Positions 24,507 to 33,821 of a stretch of DNA of 64,000 nt are shown here, one piece after another. The number at the start of each line of letters is the position of its first letter. The first letter of the stretch is position 1. Position numbers and translations under genes: made by a program. The stretch comes from Pedobacter sp. ASV28 (GTDB taxonomy: Bacteria > Bacteroidota > Bacteroidia > Sphingobacteriales > Sphingobacteriaceae): contig NZ_JAELTN010000012.1 of assembly GCF_016428855.1 (NCBI RefSeq), forward strand, positions 1 through 64,000, in the 5' to 3' direction. The notes beneath the pieces were generated by a model. The model made no database searches, was not told where the DNA came from, and saw nothing but the letters and a program-made list of their open reading frames with translations.

Positions 24507-26600
24507 ATGCAGAGTTTTAGAACAGAGCTTGAAAATCCGATAATAGAGAAAGACATTATTGATTTAGAGCGAAAGATAAAGGCCTTCAGGGACGGAACCA
24601 TCCATGAAGAAAAATTTAGGAGCCTACGATTGGCAAGGGGAGTATACGGACAACGCCAACCTGGTGTGCAAATGGTGCGGATCAAACTGCCCTTTGGTAA
24701 GGTCACTTTTAAGCAGTTGCTGCGCATAGCTGATATAGCCGATGAATATGGAAGTGGAAATCTGCATTTGACCACCCGTCAGGATATTCAGATCCATTAT
24801 GTAAGCCTAGATAGAACACCAGAGCTTTGGGCAAAGCTGGAACAGGATGATATTACCCTGCGTGAAGCCTGTGGCAATACCGTTCGTAATGTTACTTCCT
24901 CGCCAAATGCAGGGATTGACCCAGACGAACCATTTGATGTTTCTCCTTATGCACAGGCCGTATTTGCTTATTTTCTACGCAATCCCATCTGTCAGGAAAT
25001 GGGCAGGAAGATCAAAATTTCCTTTTCTTCAAGTGATAAAGATACCGCCTATAGCTATATACATGATTTGGGCTTTATTCCCAAGATAAATGATAAGGGA
25101 GAACGTGGGTTTAAGGTGATGTTTGCCGGAGGATTGGGTGCGCAGCCATTTTTGGCCAATGCAGTACATGAATTTTTGCAAGAAGACCAGCTTATTCCAT
25201 TTACCGAATCGGTACTACGTGTTTTCGATCGTTATGGCGAACGCAACAATAGGAACAAGGCCCGTTTAAAATATTTGGTGCAGAAACTAGGCTTGGAAGA
25301 AGTATTGCGTTTGGTTGAAGAAGAACGTATGGCCAATAAAGTAAAGACCTATAAAATAGATCTAAATACCGTTCCACAGCCGCAACCACAGCCAGAACAG
25401 GCTTTTGGGAAGGTGGTTGTTGAAAATGAGGAGCATTACCAACATTGGTTGGCTACCAACGTAATCGAACAAAAACAAACTGGTTTTTATGGGGTGTACA
25501 TCAAAGTGCAGATTGGAGATATCAAAACCGATAAGGCACGAGCTTTTGTAGAAGCTGTTAGACCTTATGTGGCAGATGAAATAAGAATTACACAAAACCA
25601 AGGTCTATTATTAAAGTTTGTAAGGAAAGAAGCTTTGCCTTCATTATATATAGCCTTAAATAAGATTGGATTCACGGCTTTGGGTTTTGATAGTCTGGCA
25701 GATATTACCACTTGTCCGGGAACAGACACCTGTAATTTGGGCATCTCCAATAGCATGACCTTAGCAGAAGTGTTAGAGGAGGTGGTATACAACGATTTTC
25801 CAGAGTTGATCTACGAAAAGAATATCAATATTAAGATCAGCGGCTGTATGAATTCTTGCGGACAACATGGTTTGGCAGAAATTGGTTTTCATGGTAGTTC
25901 GGTAAAGGCTGAAAATAAGGTAGTTCCTGCTGTACAGGTGATGTTGGGAGGAGGCACGGTAGGTAATGGTATAGGGAGAGTTGCCGAAAGAGTCATTAAA
26001 GTGCCCTCTAAACGAGCTACCAATGTGCTGCACTACCTCTTGAACGATTTTAAGGAAAACAATCTTTCTCAAGAAAATTTTCATCAATATTACGATAGAA
26101 AGGGTAAAGACCACTTTTATCAATTGCTGAAACCATTGGCTGATCTTACTAACCTGCTGGCAGAGGAATTTGTTGATTGGGGCCACGAGGAAACTTTTGT
26201 AACCGCTATTGGCGTGGGCGAATGTGCTGGGGTAGTGATTGATCTGGTAGCTACCTTATTATTGGAGGCCGATGAAAAATTTGGTTGGGCTACCGCTTCA
26301 TTAAACAATAACGCTTATGCTGATGCCATTTATCATACCTACGCTTCGATGGTGAGTGCAGCAAAATCACTACTACTTGATAAGAGTGTAAACAGCAGCA
26401 CCCAAGTAGGGGTAATTAGAGAATTTGATAATCATTATGTAGAAACTGGCGAGTTCAATTTTGGACAAAGCTTTTCGGACTTAGTATTGCAAATCAACAA
26501 GAACGAACCTTCGGAAGCATTTGCAAGAGCCTACCATGAGAAAGCTGCAAAGTTTTTAAATGATATTAAAGCGAAGAGAACTGCGGAATTAGCTAATTAG
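24507..26600 (+). CDS. Siroheme [4Fe-4S] sulfite reductase with C-terminal HEPN-like extension
   Basis: A 697-residue nitrite/sulfite reductase family protein. The core has the duplicated ferredoxin-like and siroheme domains: GVQMVRIKLPFGKVTFKQL, NLHLTTRQDIQIHYV, and the cluster/siroheme cysteines Cys403 and Cys409 in TCPGTDTCNLG plus Cys447 and Cys451 in SGCMNSCGQHG. It reduces sulfite to sulfide. No flavoprotein (CysJ) gene is nearby, so ferredoxin is a likely donor. After about residue 540 an extra all-helical domain of 150 residues (FHQYYDRKGKDHFYQLLKP then ADAIYHTYASMVSAAKSLLL) resembles HEPN. First gene of the operon that supplies its own siroheme. Confidence 0.92.
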   Translation: MQSFRTELENPIIEKDIIDLERKIKAFRDGTIHEEKFRSLRLARGVYGQRQPGVQMVRIKLPFGKVTFKQLLRIADIADEYGSGNLHLTTRQDIQIHYVSLDRTPELWAKLEQDDITLREACGNTVRNVTSSPNAGIDPDEPFDVSPYAQAVFAYFLRNPICQEMGRKIKISFSSSDKDTAYSYIHDLGFIPKINDKGERGFKVMFAGGLGAQPFLANAVHEFLQEDQLIPFTESVLRVFDRYGERNNRNKARLKYLVQKLGLEEVLRLVEEERMANKVKTYKIDLNTVPQPQPQPEQAFGKVVVENEEHYQHWLATNVIEQKQTGFYGVYIKVQIGDIKTDKARAFVEAVRPYVADEIRITQNQGLLLKFVRKEALPSLYIALNKIGFTALGFDSLADITTCPGTDTCNLGISNSMTLAEVLEEVVYNDFPELIYEKNINIKISGCMNSCGQHGLAEIGFHGSSVKAENKVVPAVQVMLGGGTVGNGIGRVAERVIKVPSKRATNVLHYLLNDFKENNLSQENFHQYYDRKGKDHFYQLLKPLADLTNLLAEEFVDWGHEETFVTAIGVGECAGVVIDLVATLLLEADEKFGWATASLNNNAYADAIYHTYASMVSAAKSLLLDKSVNSSTQVGVIREFDNHYVETGEFNFGQSFSDLVLQINKNEPSEAFARAYHEKAAKFLNDIKAKRTAELAN

Positions 26601-26658
26601 ATGATTAGCTAATGAGCGATATCATCGGACCTCCGACTTTCGGACTAAAAATAAAAAA

Positions 26659-27435
26659 ATGATAGAACAACATAAACATATTGAACCTAGGGTGACCCTT
26701 TTGGGAGCGGGTCCTGGCGATCCAGACTTGTTGACCTTAAAAGGGGTAAAAGCATTACAGGCCGCTGATGTGGTATTGTACGATGCCCTAACCAATGAAG
26801 CCTTATTGGAACATGCGCCAAAAGATGCCATTAAAGTGTATGTGGGCAAACGCTCGGGAGAGCATTCGCATTCGCAAGATGCGATCAACAGGTTGATGAT
26901 TGACTATGCGCTTAACTACGGACATGTAGTGAGACTAAAAGGAGGTGATCCATTTGTGTTTGGTCGTGGTTACGAAGAACTGGACTTCGCTGCTTCCTAT
27001 AATATTCCGGTAACGGTAATACCTGGTATTTCCAGCTCCATTGGCGTACCGGGCCTGCAACAAATTCCCGTTACGCACAGAGGGCTTAGCGAAAGCTTTT
27101 GGGTAATCACCGGAACCACTACCAACGGTAAGATTTCAGATGACATCTATCAGGCAGCTCGTGCTAATGCAACGGTGGTGATTTTAATGGGCTTGAAAAA
27201 ACTTTCGCAAATTGTCGAGATCTTTAAAGCTGCTGGAAAAAGTCAATTGCCAGCTGCGGTGGTACAAAATGGTTCGGAAGAGAATGAAAAACTGGTCATC
27301 AGTACCGTGCAAAATATTGTGGCAAAAGTTAGCGAAGAGAAAATTGAGGCGCCTGCCTTGTTGATTTTCGGAGAGGTTGTGTCCTTACATCCATCCTTTA
27401 AAAACATCATACAGCAATATGCAACCATCTCCTAA
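26659..27435 (+). CDS. cobA: Uroporphyrinogen-III C-methyltransferase
   Basis: A 258-residue SUMT of the tetrapyrrole methylase family. Visible: VTLLGAGPGDPDLLTLKG, VLYDALTNEALL, VYVGKRSGEHS, RLKGGDPFVFGRGYEE and VIPGISSSIGVPG. It adds two methyl groups from S-adenosylmethionine to uroporphyrinogen III to give precorrin-2, the first siroheme step. It lies between sulfite reductase and the precorrin-2 dehydrogenase/transporter fusion; its end overlaps the start of that gene. The 58-base spacer upstream contains imperfect GGAC/GTCC-type inverted repeats. Confidence 0.94.
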   Translation: MIEQHKHIEPRVTLLGAGPGDPDLLTLKGVKALQAADVVLYDALTNEALLEHAPKDAIKVYVGKRSGEHSHSQDAINRLMIDYALNYGHVVRLKGGDPFVFGRGYEELDFAASYNIPVTVIPGISSSIGVPGLQQIPVTHRGLSESFWVITGTTTNGKISDDIYQAARANATVVILMGLKKLSQIVEIFKAAGKSQLPAAVVQNGSEENEKLVISTVQNIVAKVSEEKIEAPALLIFGEVVSLHPSFKNIIQQYATIS

Positions 27436-28930
27436 TCCACAAAATGATGTACAGCTATTATCGCCAAGCGATAATGGTAATGAATTATTCCCAGTTTTTG
27501 TAAAACTGAATAACCTACGTACATTATTAATTGGAGCAGGAAATGTAGGCTTGGAGAAAATAACAGCCATTACCAAAAATAGTGCAAGTGCAAAAATAAA
27601 AGTAGTAGCCTCGGCCATACAGCCTTCGTTTTATGAATTGGCTGCTGTTAATCCTCACATAGTATTGCATGAAAAGCTTTTTGATGCGACTGATCTTGAG
27701 GGGGTAGATATTGTTTTTGCTGCAACCAATAATAATGAACTGAACCAACAGATCGTAGCGTTGGCACATGAAAGGGGCCTATTGGTAAATGTGGCCGATA
27801 AACCGGAACTATGTGATTTCTATTTGGGATCTATTGTACAAAAAGGTAACCTTAAGATTGCTATTTCCACCAATGGTAAATCGCCAACCATAGCCAAGCG
27901 CTTAAAAGAAATCCTGAATGAAGGTCTGCCGGCCGAGCTGGACGAAACACTTCAGCATATGAGCGCCCTGCGTCAAAATCTAAATGGCGATTTTACAGCT
28001 AAAGTTAAAAAGTTAAATAAGGTAACCCAAAGACTGGTTAATCCGAAAAAGAGTTTTGCAGAGCGGAACATGAAGTGGTTAATTTGGGTAGTAGCAGTAG
28101 CATTTATCGCTGCAGTGGCCATTACTCTATGGAATACGGAACCTGAATTTCAGCAGTTTTTTACCCATATTAACCCTTTGTTCTACTGGTTTTTAGGTGC
28201 CGGATTTATTTTTGCTATGGTTGATGGGGCCATAGGCATGTCCTATGGGGTAACATCGGCTTCTTTTTCCTTGGCCATGGGTCTGCCGCCAGCTTCTGCA
28301 AGTATGGCCATACACATTTCGGAGGTATTGAGTAATGGCATTGCCGGATGGATGCATTATAAGATGGGCAATGTTAACTGGAAACTTTTCAAAATTTTGA
28401 TCATTCCGGCCATTATTGGAGCGGTATTGGGTGCCTATATATTATCGTCTTTAGAACATTATAGCGCTTATGTAAAACCTATTGTGGGGGTATATACTTT
28501 GTTCTTGGGGGCTATTATTCTCATGAAAGCCTTTAACATCAAAAGAAAAAGAGGAAAGGAAAAAATAAAAAATATTGGCCCTTTGGGCTTTGTAGGCGGG
28601 TTTATCGATGCTGCTTTTGGAGGTGGATGGGGCTCTATTGTGTTGTCTACGTTAATTGCAGGGGGCAGACACCCGCTTTTCTCGCTAGGTACGGTAAAGA
28701 TCAGTCGATTTTTTATAGCTACGTTAAGTTCCCTAACCTTTTTTACCATGTTGGGCGGTAAATATTGGGAAGCTGTATTGGGTCTGATCATTGGAAGTGC
28801 ATTGGCTTCGCCCATAGCGGCCAGGGTTTCCAATAAAATTTCTGCAAAAACCATTATGGTGGCCGTAGGTATTATTGTAATGCTGGTTAGCTTGCGTAGT
28901 GTAATTATGTTTATTTTAAAATTGATTTAG
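27419..28930 (+). CDS. Precorrin-2 dehydrogenase (Met8/SirC-like) fused to TauE/SafE membrane transporter
   Basis: A 503-residue fusion. The start ATG at 27419 overlaps the end of cobA by 17 bases; an upstream ATG at 27377 lies deep inside cobA. Residues about 24-210 are a CysG-N/Met8-like domain: LRTLLIGAGNVGLEKI (NAD loop), VAFAATNNNEL-like strand, the conserved Asp127 in LVNVADKPELCDFYLG, and ISTNGKSPTIAKRLKE. From about 219 to the end there are seven to eight membrane helices of the TauE/SafE (TSUP) family, with GAIGMSYG and GFIDAAFGGGWG. The first half makes siroheme; the second probably moves sulfite, sulfate or another sulfur anion. Fusion of the two is unusual but logical. Confidence 0.9.
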   Translation: MQPSPNPQNDVQLLSPSDNGNELFPVFVKLNNLRTLLIGAGNVGLEKITAITKNSASAKIKVVASAIQPSFYELAAVNPHIVLHEKLFDATDLEGVDIVFAATNNNELNQQIVALAHERGLLVNVADKPELCDFYLGSIVQKGNLKIAISTNGKSPTIAKRLKEILNEGLPAELDETLQHMSALRQNLNGDFTAKVKKLNKVTQRLVNPKKSFAERNMKWLIWVVAVAFIAAVAITLWNTEPEFQQFFTHINPLFYWFLGAGFIFAMVDGAIGMSYGVTSASFSLAMGLPPASASMAIHISEVLSNGIAGWMHYKMGNVNWKLFKILIIPAIIGAVLGAYILSSLEHYSAYVKPIVGVYTLFLGAIILMKAFNIKRKRGKEKIKNIGPLGFVGGFIDAAFGGGWGSIVLSTLIAGGRHPLFSLGTVKISRFFIATLSSLTFFTMLGGKYWEAVLGLIIGSALASPIAARVSNKISAKTIMVAVGIIVMLVSLRSVIMFILKLI

Positions 28931-28941
28931 GAGGCAGAAGG

Positions 28942-29643
28942 ATGAAAGAATTATTAGCTCAGGTCAATACAGAGCTGGCTGGTTTGAATATCGTAGATAA
29001 ACTCGAATATCTGGCCCGAAAATATAAAGGTAAAATTGTGTTTTCTACCAGCTTTGGTTGGGAAGACCAAGTGGTTGCGCACCTGATATTCGCCAATAAA
29101 ATTCCGATTAAGGTATTTACCCTGGAAACAGGAAGGTTATTTCCAGAAACCTACTATGTTTGGAACAGGACACAAGAAATATACAAACAGCCCATTTATG
29201 CCTATTTCCCTAAAAGTGAGCTCTTGCAGGATATGGTAACGGCAAAAGGCCCGAATAGTTTTTACGAATCGGTAGAGAACAGGAAAGAATGCTGTTATAT
29301 ACGTAAGATAGAACCCCTAAAAAGAGCTTTGGAAGGAAATGAACTGTGGATTACGGGCATTAGGGCAGAGCAGAGTGTTAACCGTGAAGATATGCATGAC
29401 CTGGAATGGGATGAAGACAATCAGCTGATCAAATTCCATCCCCTATTTCATTGGACACTGGCCGAAGTCAAACAATATATTAAAGACAACAATATTGTGT
29501 ACAATACTTTACATGATAAGGGGTTTCCGAGTATTGGTTGTGCACCTTGTACGCGTGCGGTTAGAGAAGGTGAAGATTTTAGGGCTGGCCGTTGGTGGTG
29601 GGAAGACCAAAGCAAGAAGGAATGTGGTTTGCATGCTAGTTAG
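28942..29643 (+). CDS. cysH: APS reductase (CysH family, [4Fe-4S] type)
   Basis: A 233-residue thioredoxin-dependent reductase. Cys117-Cys118 and Cys200-x2-Cys203 form the CC...CxxC motif that binds a [4Fe-4S] cluster and marks reduction of adenylyl sulfate rather than PAPS. The catalytic Cys228 is in KKECGLH. Also visible: FSTSFGWEDQVVAHL (sulfonucleotide PP-loop region), LETGRLFPETY, and GIRAEQSVNR. This fits the window, which has CysD and CysN but no CysC APS kinase. It starts 11 bases after the fusion gene. Confidence 0.93.
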   Translation: MKELLAQVNTELAGLNIVDKLEYLARKYKGKIVFSTSFGWEDQVVAHLIFANKIPIKVFTLETGRLFPETYYVWNRTQEIYKQPIYAYFPKSELLQDMVTAKGPNSFYESVENRKECCYIRKIEPLKRALEGNELWITGIRAEQSVNREDMHDLEWDEDNQLIKFHPLFHWTLAEVKQYIKDNNIVYNTLHDKGFPSIGCAPCTRAVREGEDFRAGRWWWEDQSKKECGLHAS

Positions 29644-29901
29644 GGATTAGCTATGGTTGAAAAGTTCGAAGGTTGAAAGTTTTACTGCCATTCTAAATTA
29701 CTTTTTCTTCCCTTTTGTTGCCAAAGGGGAAATACCAGCACAGCCCCAACCAGAATAAACCCGATTGACAGCGATAGGTTTTGAAGCTGAAAGCAAAAAG
29801 CCTAAAGCAAAAAGCGGGACTAAAGAGACCGAAGGGCGATTAGCATTGCTTTTCAAAAAAATGAAGGCTTATATCCTTAATAACAACGACACAAACAAAA
29901 A
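29644..29901. other. Spacer with short A/G-rich direct repeats
   Basis: The 258 bases between cysH and cysD hold two copies of GGTTGAAA (about 29655 and 29671) and, at about 29780-29815, a run of degenerate AAAGC-type repeats similar in composition to the heptamer array at 55632. No gene or strong hairpin was recognised. A separate promoter for cysD could lie here, but no element is clear. Confidence 0.4.
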
Positions 29902-30810
29902 ATGAGTAATAAATATAATTTTGATTATCTAGATGAACTTGAAGCCGAAGCGATCCATATTTTACGTGAAGTAGCTGGGCAGTTCGAGAAACCAGCATTG
30001 CTGTTTTCTGGAGGCAAGGATTCGATAACCTTGGTGAGGTTGGCCGAAAAAGCATTTAGGCCTGGAAAATTCCCTTTTCCATTGGTGCATATCGACACAG
30101 GCCATAATTTCGAAGAGACCATTGACTATAGGGACAGGATGATAGCCAGATTGGGCGAAAAACTGATTGTGGGTTCTGTACAACAATCTATAGACGAAGG
30201 CAAAGTGGTAGAACAGACCGGTAAAAATGCAAGCCGTAATGCTTTGCAAACAATAACCCTGCTTGATACGATTGAGCAATATCAATTTGATGCTTGTATT
30301 GGTGGTGCCCGTAGGGATGAGGAAAAAGCAAGGGCAAAAGAGCGTATTTTTTCGGTAAGGGATGAGTTTGGACAGTGGGACCCAAAACGCCAACGTCCAG
30401 AACTGTGGAATATCTATAACGGAAAAATTCACAAAGGCGAGAATGTGCGTGTATTTCCTATTAGTAATTGGACAGAACTAGATGTTTGGAATTATATTAG
30501 GCGTGAAAATATCGAATTGCCGAGCATTTATTTTGCCCACGATCGTGATGTGATTACGCGTAACGGACAGTTGATGGCGGCTTCTCCGTTTTTAAATATG
30601 GATGACGAAGATGTTGTGGTCAACAAGAAGGTGCGTTTCCGTACCGTGGGAGATATGTCCTGTACAGCCGCGGTAGAATCTAATGCAGATCTTATTGATG
30701 ATATCATTGCAGAGATCAGTCAGTCTAAGATTTCTGAACGTGGAGCCCGCATGGACGACAAGGTTTCGGAAGCGGCTATGGAAGACCGGAAAAAGGGAGG
30801 ATATTTTTAA
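29902..30810 (+). CDS. cysD: Sulfate adenylyltransferase subunit 2
   Basis: A 302-residue PP-loop enzyme making APS from ATP and sulfate. Visible: the ATP-binding SGGKDS at about 36-41, FPLVHIDTGHNFEETIDYRD, GGARRDEEKARAKER, and the C-terminal GDMSCTAAVESNADLIDDII region. It needs the CysN GTPase encoded 82 bases downstream. The start ATG at 29902 follows an AC-rich leader. Intact and normal length. Confidence 0.95.
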   Translation: MSNKYNFDYLDELEAEAIHILREVAGQFEKPALLFSGGKDSITLVRLAEKAFRPGKFPFPLVHIDTGHNFEETIDYRDRMIARLGEKLIVGSVQQSIDEGKVVEQTGKNASRNALQTITLLDTIEQYQFDACIGGARRDEEKARAKERIFSVRDEFGQWDPKRQRPELWNIYNGKIHKGENVRVFPISNWTELDVWNYIRRENIELPSIYFAHDRDVITRNGQLMAASPFLNMDDEDVVVNKKVRFRTVGDMSCTAAVESNADLIDDIIAEISQSKISERGARMDDKVSEAAMEDRKKGGYF

Positions 30811-30892
30811 TCTAGTGGGTTAGTTGTTTTGTTTTGTTGGGATCGATGCCCCTGCAAACTACCAAGCAGCCAGCCACCTAAACAACCAAAAA

Positions 30893-32143
30893 ATGAACAT
30901 ATTAAAATTTTTTACAGCGGGCAGTGTAGATGATGGGAAGAGTACCTTGATTGGCCGTTTGCTATATGATACCGACTCTATTTTGGCCGACCAACTGGAG
31001 GCCATACAAAACTCAAATCGTAAAAATGACGATGGTACTATAGATTTGGCCATTTTAACGGATGGTTTAAGGGCAGAACGTGAACAGGGAATTACCATAG
31101 ATGTGGCCTATAAATACTTTCAGACCGATAAACGGAAATTTATTATTGCCGATACACCTGGACATATTCAATACACCAGAAATATGGTGACAGGCGCTTC
31201 AACAGCTAACCTGGCCATTATCTTGATCGACGCCCGTAATGGCGTAGTGGAACAAACCATTCGCCATTCTTATTTGGTATCGTTGTTGGGCATTAAACAT
31301 ATTGTTGTGGCCGTTAACAAAATGGATATGGTGGATTATAGCGAAACGGTATTCGAAGCCATTAAGACAAAATATGAAAATCTGGCTGGTGAACTTAAGT
31401 TGAACGATGTAACCTACATTCCGGTAAGTGCCTTAAAAGGAGACCATATTGTAAATCGTTCCGAACGCATGAACTGGTACCAGGGCGAAAGCTTACTGCA
31501 TTTTTTAGAACAGGTAGATACCGGTACGCAAGAAAATTCGCCCTTGGCCCGTATGCCAGTACAATGGGTAATCAGGCCGCAAACAGATGAACTGCATGAT
31601 TATAGAGGCTATGCTGGTCGTGTAGTGAGTGGTACTTTTAAAGTGAACGACAAGATTACTGTTTTGCCATCGGGGGCAAGCTCTACAATCAGTAAAATCG
31701 AATTTTTTGATAAAGAGTTAGAGGTGGCTTCTTCCGGTCAATCGGTAACAATACATTTGGCTACTGATGTTGATATCAGCAGGGGAGATACGATTGTAAA
31801 TTCATCGGCTTTGCCGCAAGAAAGCAAATTGATCGAAGCTGATTTATGTTGGATGGATACCAAGGCATTGGATACTTCAATTACTTATTTGTTGCAGCAT
31901 AATAGCAAAGTAACCAAGGTTAAAATAACGGATGTAGTATACAAAGTAGATATCAATACTTTGGAAAAACATGCAGCAGATGATTTTAGGTTAAATGATA
32001 TTGGTAGGGTTGTATTAAAAACCGCTGAAGCTTTGGCCTTTGATTTATATGGAGAGAATAAGGCAAATGGATCGGCTATTTTGGTAGACAGCAGGACCAA
32101 CCTTACCGTAGGGGCGGCCATGTTTAGAGCATTAGCTGATTAA
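30893..32143 (+). CDS. cysN: Sulfate adenylyltransferase subunit 1 (GTPase)
   Basis: A 416-residue EF-Tu-like GTPase that couples GTP hydrolysis to sulfate adenylylation by CysD. The ATG at 30893 is chosen because the conserved start (MNILKFFTAGSVDDGKSTLI) begins there; the longer frame from 30824 has unrelated residues. Motifs: P-loop GSVDDGKST (10-18), DTPGHIQYT, NKMDMVDY, then two beta-barrel domains. It lacks the APS kinase fusion of NodQ-type proteins and is shorter than E. coli CysN (475 residues). Followed by a terminator. Confidence 0.94.
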   Translation: MNILKFFTAGSVDDGKSTLIGRLLYDTDSILADQLEAIQNSNRKNDDGTIDLAILTDGLRAEREQGITIDVAYKYFQTDKRKFIIADTPGHIQYTRNMVTGASTANLAIILIDARNGVVEQTIRHSYLVSLLGIKHIVVAVNKMDMVDYSETVFEAIKTKYENLAGELKLNDVTYIPVSALKGDHIVNRSERMNWYQGESLLHFLEQVDTGTQENSPLARMPVQWVIRPQTDELHDYRGYAGRVVSGTFKVNDKITVLPSGASSTISKIEFFDKELEVASSGQSVTIHLATDVDISRGDTIVNSSALPQESKLIEADLCWMDTKALDTSITYLLQHNSKVTKVKITDVVYKVDINTLEKHAADDFRLNDIGRVVLKTAEALAFDLYGENKANGSAILVDSRTNLTVGAAMFRALAD

Positions 32144-32211
32144 GCCTAATGAAAATCAGGGTTTTGTAGCCTGGTAAAACAACCTTATTTGGCATAAAAA
32201 TCTTAAAACTT

Positions 32212-32246
32212 CCCAATCCTGTCTACTACAGATAGGATTGGGTTTT
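32212..32246 (+). terminator. Intrinsic terminator after cysN
   Basis: CCCAATCCT (32212-32220) pairs with AGGATTGGG (32234-32242), the stem can be extended inward with one mismatch, and TTTT follows. It ends the sulfate-assimilation operon and lies between convergent genes. Confidence 0.75.
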
Positions 32247-32252
32247 ATAGGG

Positions 32253-32678
32253 CTATTTGGCTTTAGGAATGCTTCTTTCTGGTTCATAATGCAATCCGGG
32301 GGATAGCCAATAGAGTAGGATCATTCTGGAATACCTATAGTTGAAAGGTGAACAAACTACGGTGGTTACAAATAACAAACCTACATAATACCAAAGGTTA
32401 TCGTACTCTAGGGATAATCCAAAAATATAGGCCGCAACACTGGCCGTAATCATCTCGGCAACGTTCATGGCATAACTCACAAACATGGCTACATAAAAAT
32501 ACCCAGGTTCACGTTCAAATTTCAGACCACAGTGCGGACAATGCTCATTCATCTTCTGAATTTTTAGGCCATAGGTTTTTCCTATGAAAACTTCGCCAAC
32601 CCTACACCTTGGACATTTGGCATTAGAAAAGCCATGCCATTGGGAAATATAATTCGGATGTTCTTTATGTGCTTTCAT
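32253..32678 (-). CDS. DUF983 family membrane protein
   Basis: A 141-residue protein. I chose the ATG at 32678 (MKAHKEHPNY), which overlaps the end of the AraC gene by 14 bases; the longer frame starting at 32777 would lie wholly inside that gene. It begins with two CxxC zinc-ribbon-like pairs (KCPRCRVGEVF and HCPHCGLKF), followed by two to three membrane helices (FYVAMFVSYAMNVAEMITAS, then WYYVGLLFVTTVVC), the DUF983 pattern. Function unknown. Overlap suggests coupling to the AraC regulator. Confidence 0.82.
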   Translation of the reverse strand: MKAHKEHPNYISQWHGFSNAKCPRCRVGEVFIGKTYGLKIQKMNEHCPHCGLKFEREPGYFYVAMFVSYAMNVAEMITASVAAYIFGLSLEYDNLWYYVGLLFVTTVVCSPFNYRYSRMILLYWLSPGLHYEPERSIPKAK

Positions 32679-33573
32679 CTGTATGTAATTGTTGTGATGT
32701 ATATAATTTTCTAAATTTATCGGGAGTAGTGCCCTCATACTTCTTAAAAAACTTGACAAAGTATGATTGATCCTCAAAATTAAGCTTTTCAGCTATTTCA
32801 GCTACCCTTAAGTCTAAGTTGATCAATAGACGTTTGGCCTCTAAAATAACCCTATCCCTAATTAGTTTTCCGGCGGGTATACCCAAACAGTCATTGCAAA
32901 GTGCATTCAGATGGTTTGGGGTAATATATAATAAGGCTGCATATTGTTTTGGCAACCTTAAATTGGCATAATTCTCTTCGATGAGATTTTGAAAATTTTT
33001 AAGGAGCGTATAATTGTATGGATTTAGGGACTGCTGCTGTAGGGCATTGGCAGCACGACCTACCTCCGTAAAAAGCCTCAACAGCAAAATTCTGACCAAG
33101 TCATCGTTAATGGTTGTTTCATTTTGCCCCTCTCTTAGAATATCCTCGAAAATAAGGGTGATTTTTTCGGCAGTAGGTTCGTCAAGTACCAGTACTTGGT
33201 TCTCTGGTTTGCCATTAAAAAAACTAAAATGACTAAGATAATCCTGTTTTAATAAGAAGGAGCTAAAGTAATTGACCGCAAAGTTAATGATATAGCCATC
33301 AGGATCACTTTCGAAATTCCAGCTATGTACTTGGCCGGGTATCATAAAATAGATAAGTCCTGGTTTAACGTCAAAATTTTTAAAATCAATTTGTTGTTTG
33401 CCATTTCCCTTGGTGAAAAATACCAAGTGGTAAAAGCTATGTCGGTGGGCCTGGTGTAGGTGCTGGTGTTGGCTGGCATAATAACCAAACCTGCTTACCA
33501 AGATCCCATCTTCTTTGTAGGCCTTGAAATTTTGTATGTCGTAAACAGGAATGTTAAACTTCATTATATACAA
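32665..33573 (-). CDS. AraC-family transcriptional regulator with cupin sensor
   Basis: A 302-residue regulator. The N-terminal half is a cupin-like sensor (HQAHRHSFYHLVFFTKGNGK, PGLIYFMIPGQVHSW). The C-terminal 100 residues are the double HTH: LPKQYAALLYITPNHLNALC, then LGIPAGKLIRDRVILEAKRL, DLRVAEIAEKLNFEDQSYFV and KFFKKYEGTTPDKFRK. A sugar or small-molecule inducer is usual in the family, but which one is unknown. It is followed by the overlapping DUF983 gene. Confidence 0.92.
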   Translation of the reverse strand: MYIMKFNIPVYDIQNFKAYKEDGILVSRFGYYASQHQHLHQAHRHSFYHLVFFTKGNGKQQIDFKNFDVKPGLIYFMIPGQVHSWNFESDPDGYIINFAVNYFSSFLLKQDYLSHFSFFNGKPENQVLVLDEPTAEKITLIFEDILREGQNETTINDDLVRILLLRLFTEVGRAANALQQQSLNPYNYTLLKNFQNLIEENYANLRLPKQYAALLYITPNHLNALCNDCLGIPAGKLIRDRVILEAKRLLINLDLRVAEIAEKLNFEDQSYFVKFFKKYEGTTPDKFRKLYTSQQLHTDEST

Positions 33574-33727
33574 AATTAGGCAATACTTATAGATATAAGA
33601 TGGTGTTTTCTGTTTATTAAATGGTACTATTTACTTATTTATATGATTTGTGTGTGTTTTTTTAAGGAAAAAATGGTGAAAAATACTTTTGGATAAATTG
33701 TTTTTTAAGTTATTGGCAATTAGTGTG

Positions 33728-33746
33728 TTCTCTATAAAATAGAGAA
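33728..33746. repeat. Short inverted repeat between AraC and PAP2 genes
   Basis: TTCTCTAT and ATAGAGAA form a perfect 8-bp inverted repeat with an AAA centre, 155 bases upstream of the AraC start (33573). It is not followed by a T-run on either strand. It might be an operator. The rest of this 248-base spacer is AT-rich with nothing else recognised. Confidence 0.35.
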
Positions 33747-33821
33747 TAATTCCTGAAAGGTTTAAAAATAATTAAAAAAAAAATAAATATTTTTCTTGTT
33801 TTTTAAAATAGAGATGTATCT

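Noticed and set aside
32679..32777. Longer start for the DUF983 protein
   Set aside because: The extra 33 residues come from the alternative frame of the AraC gene and have no hydrophobic or DUF983 character.
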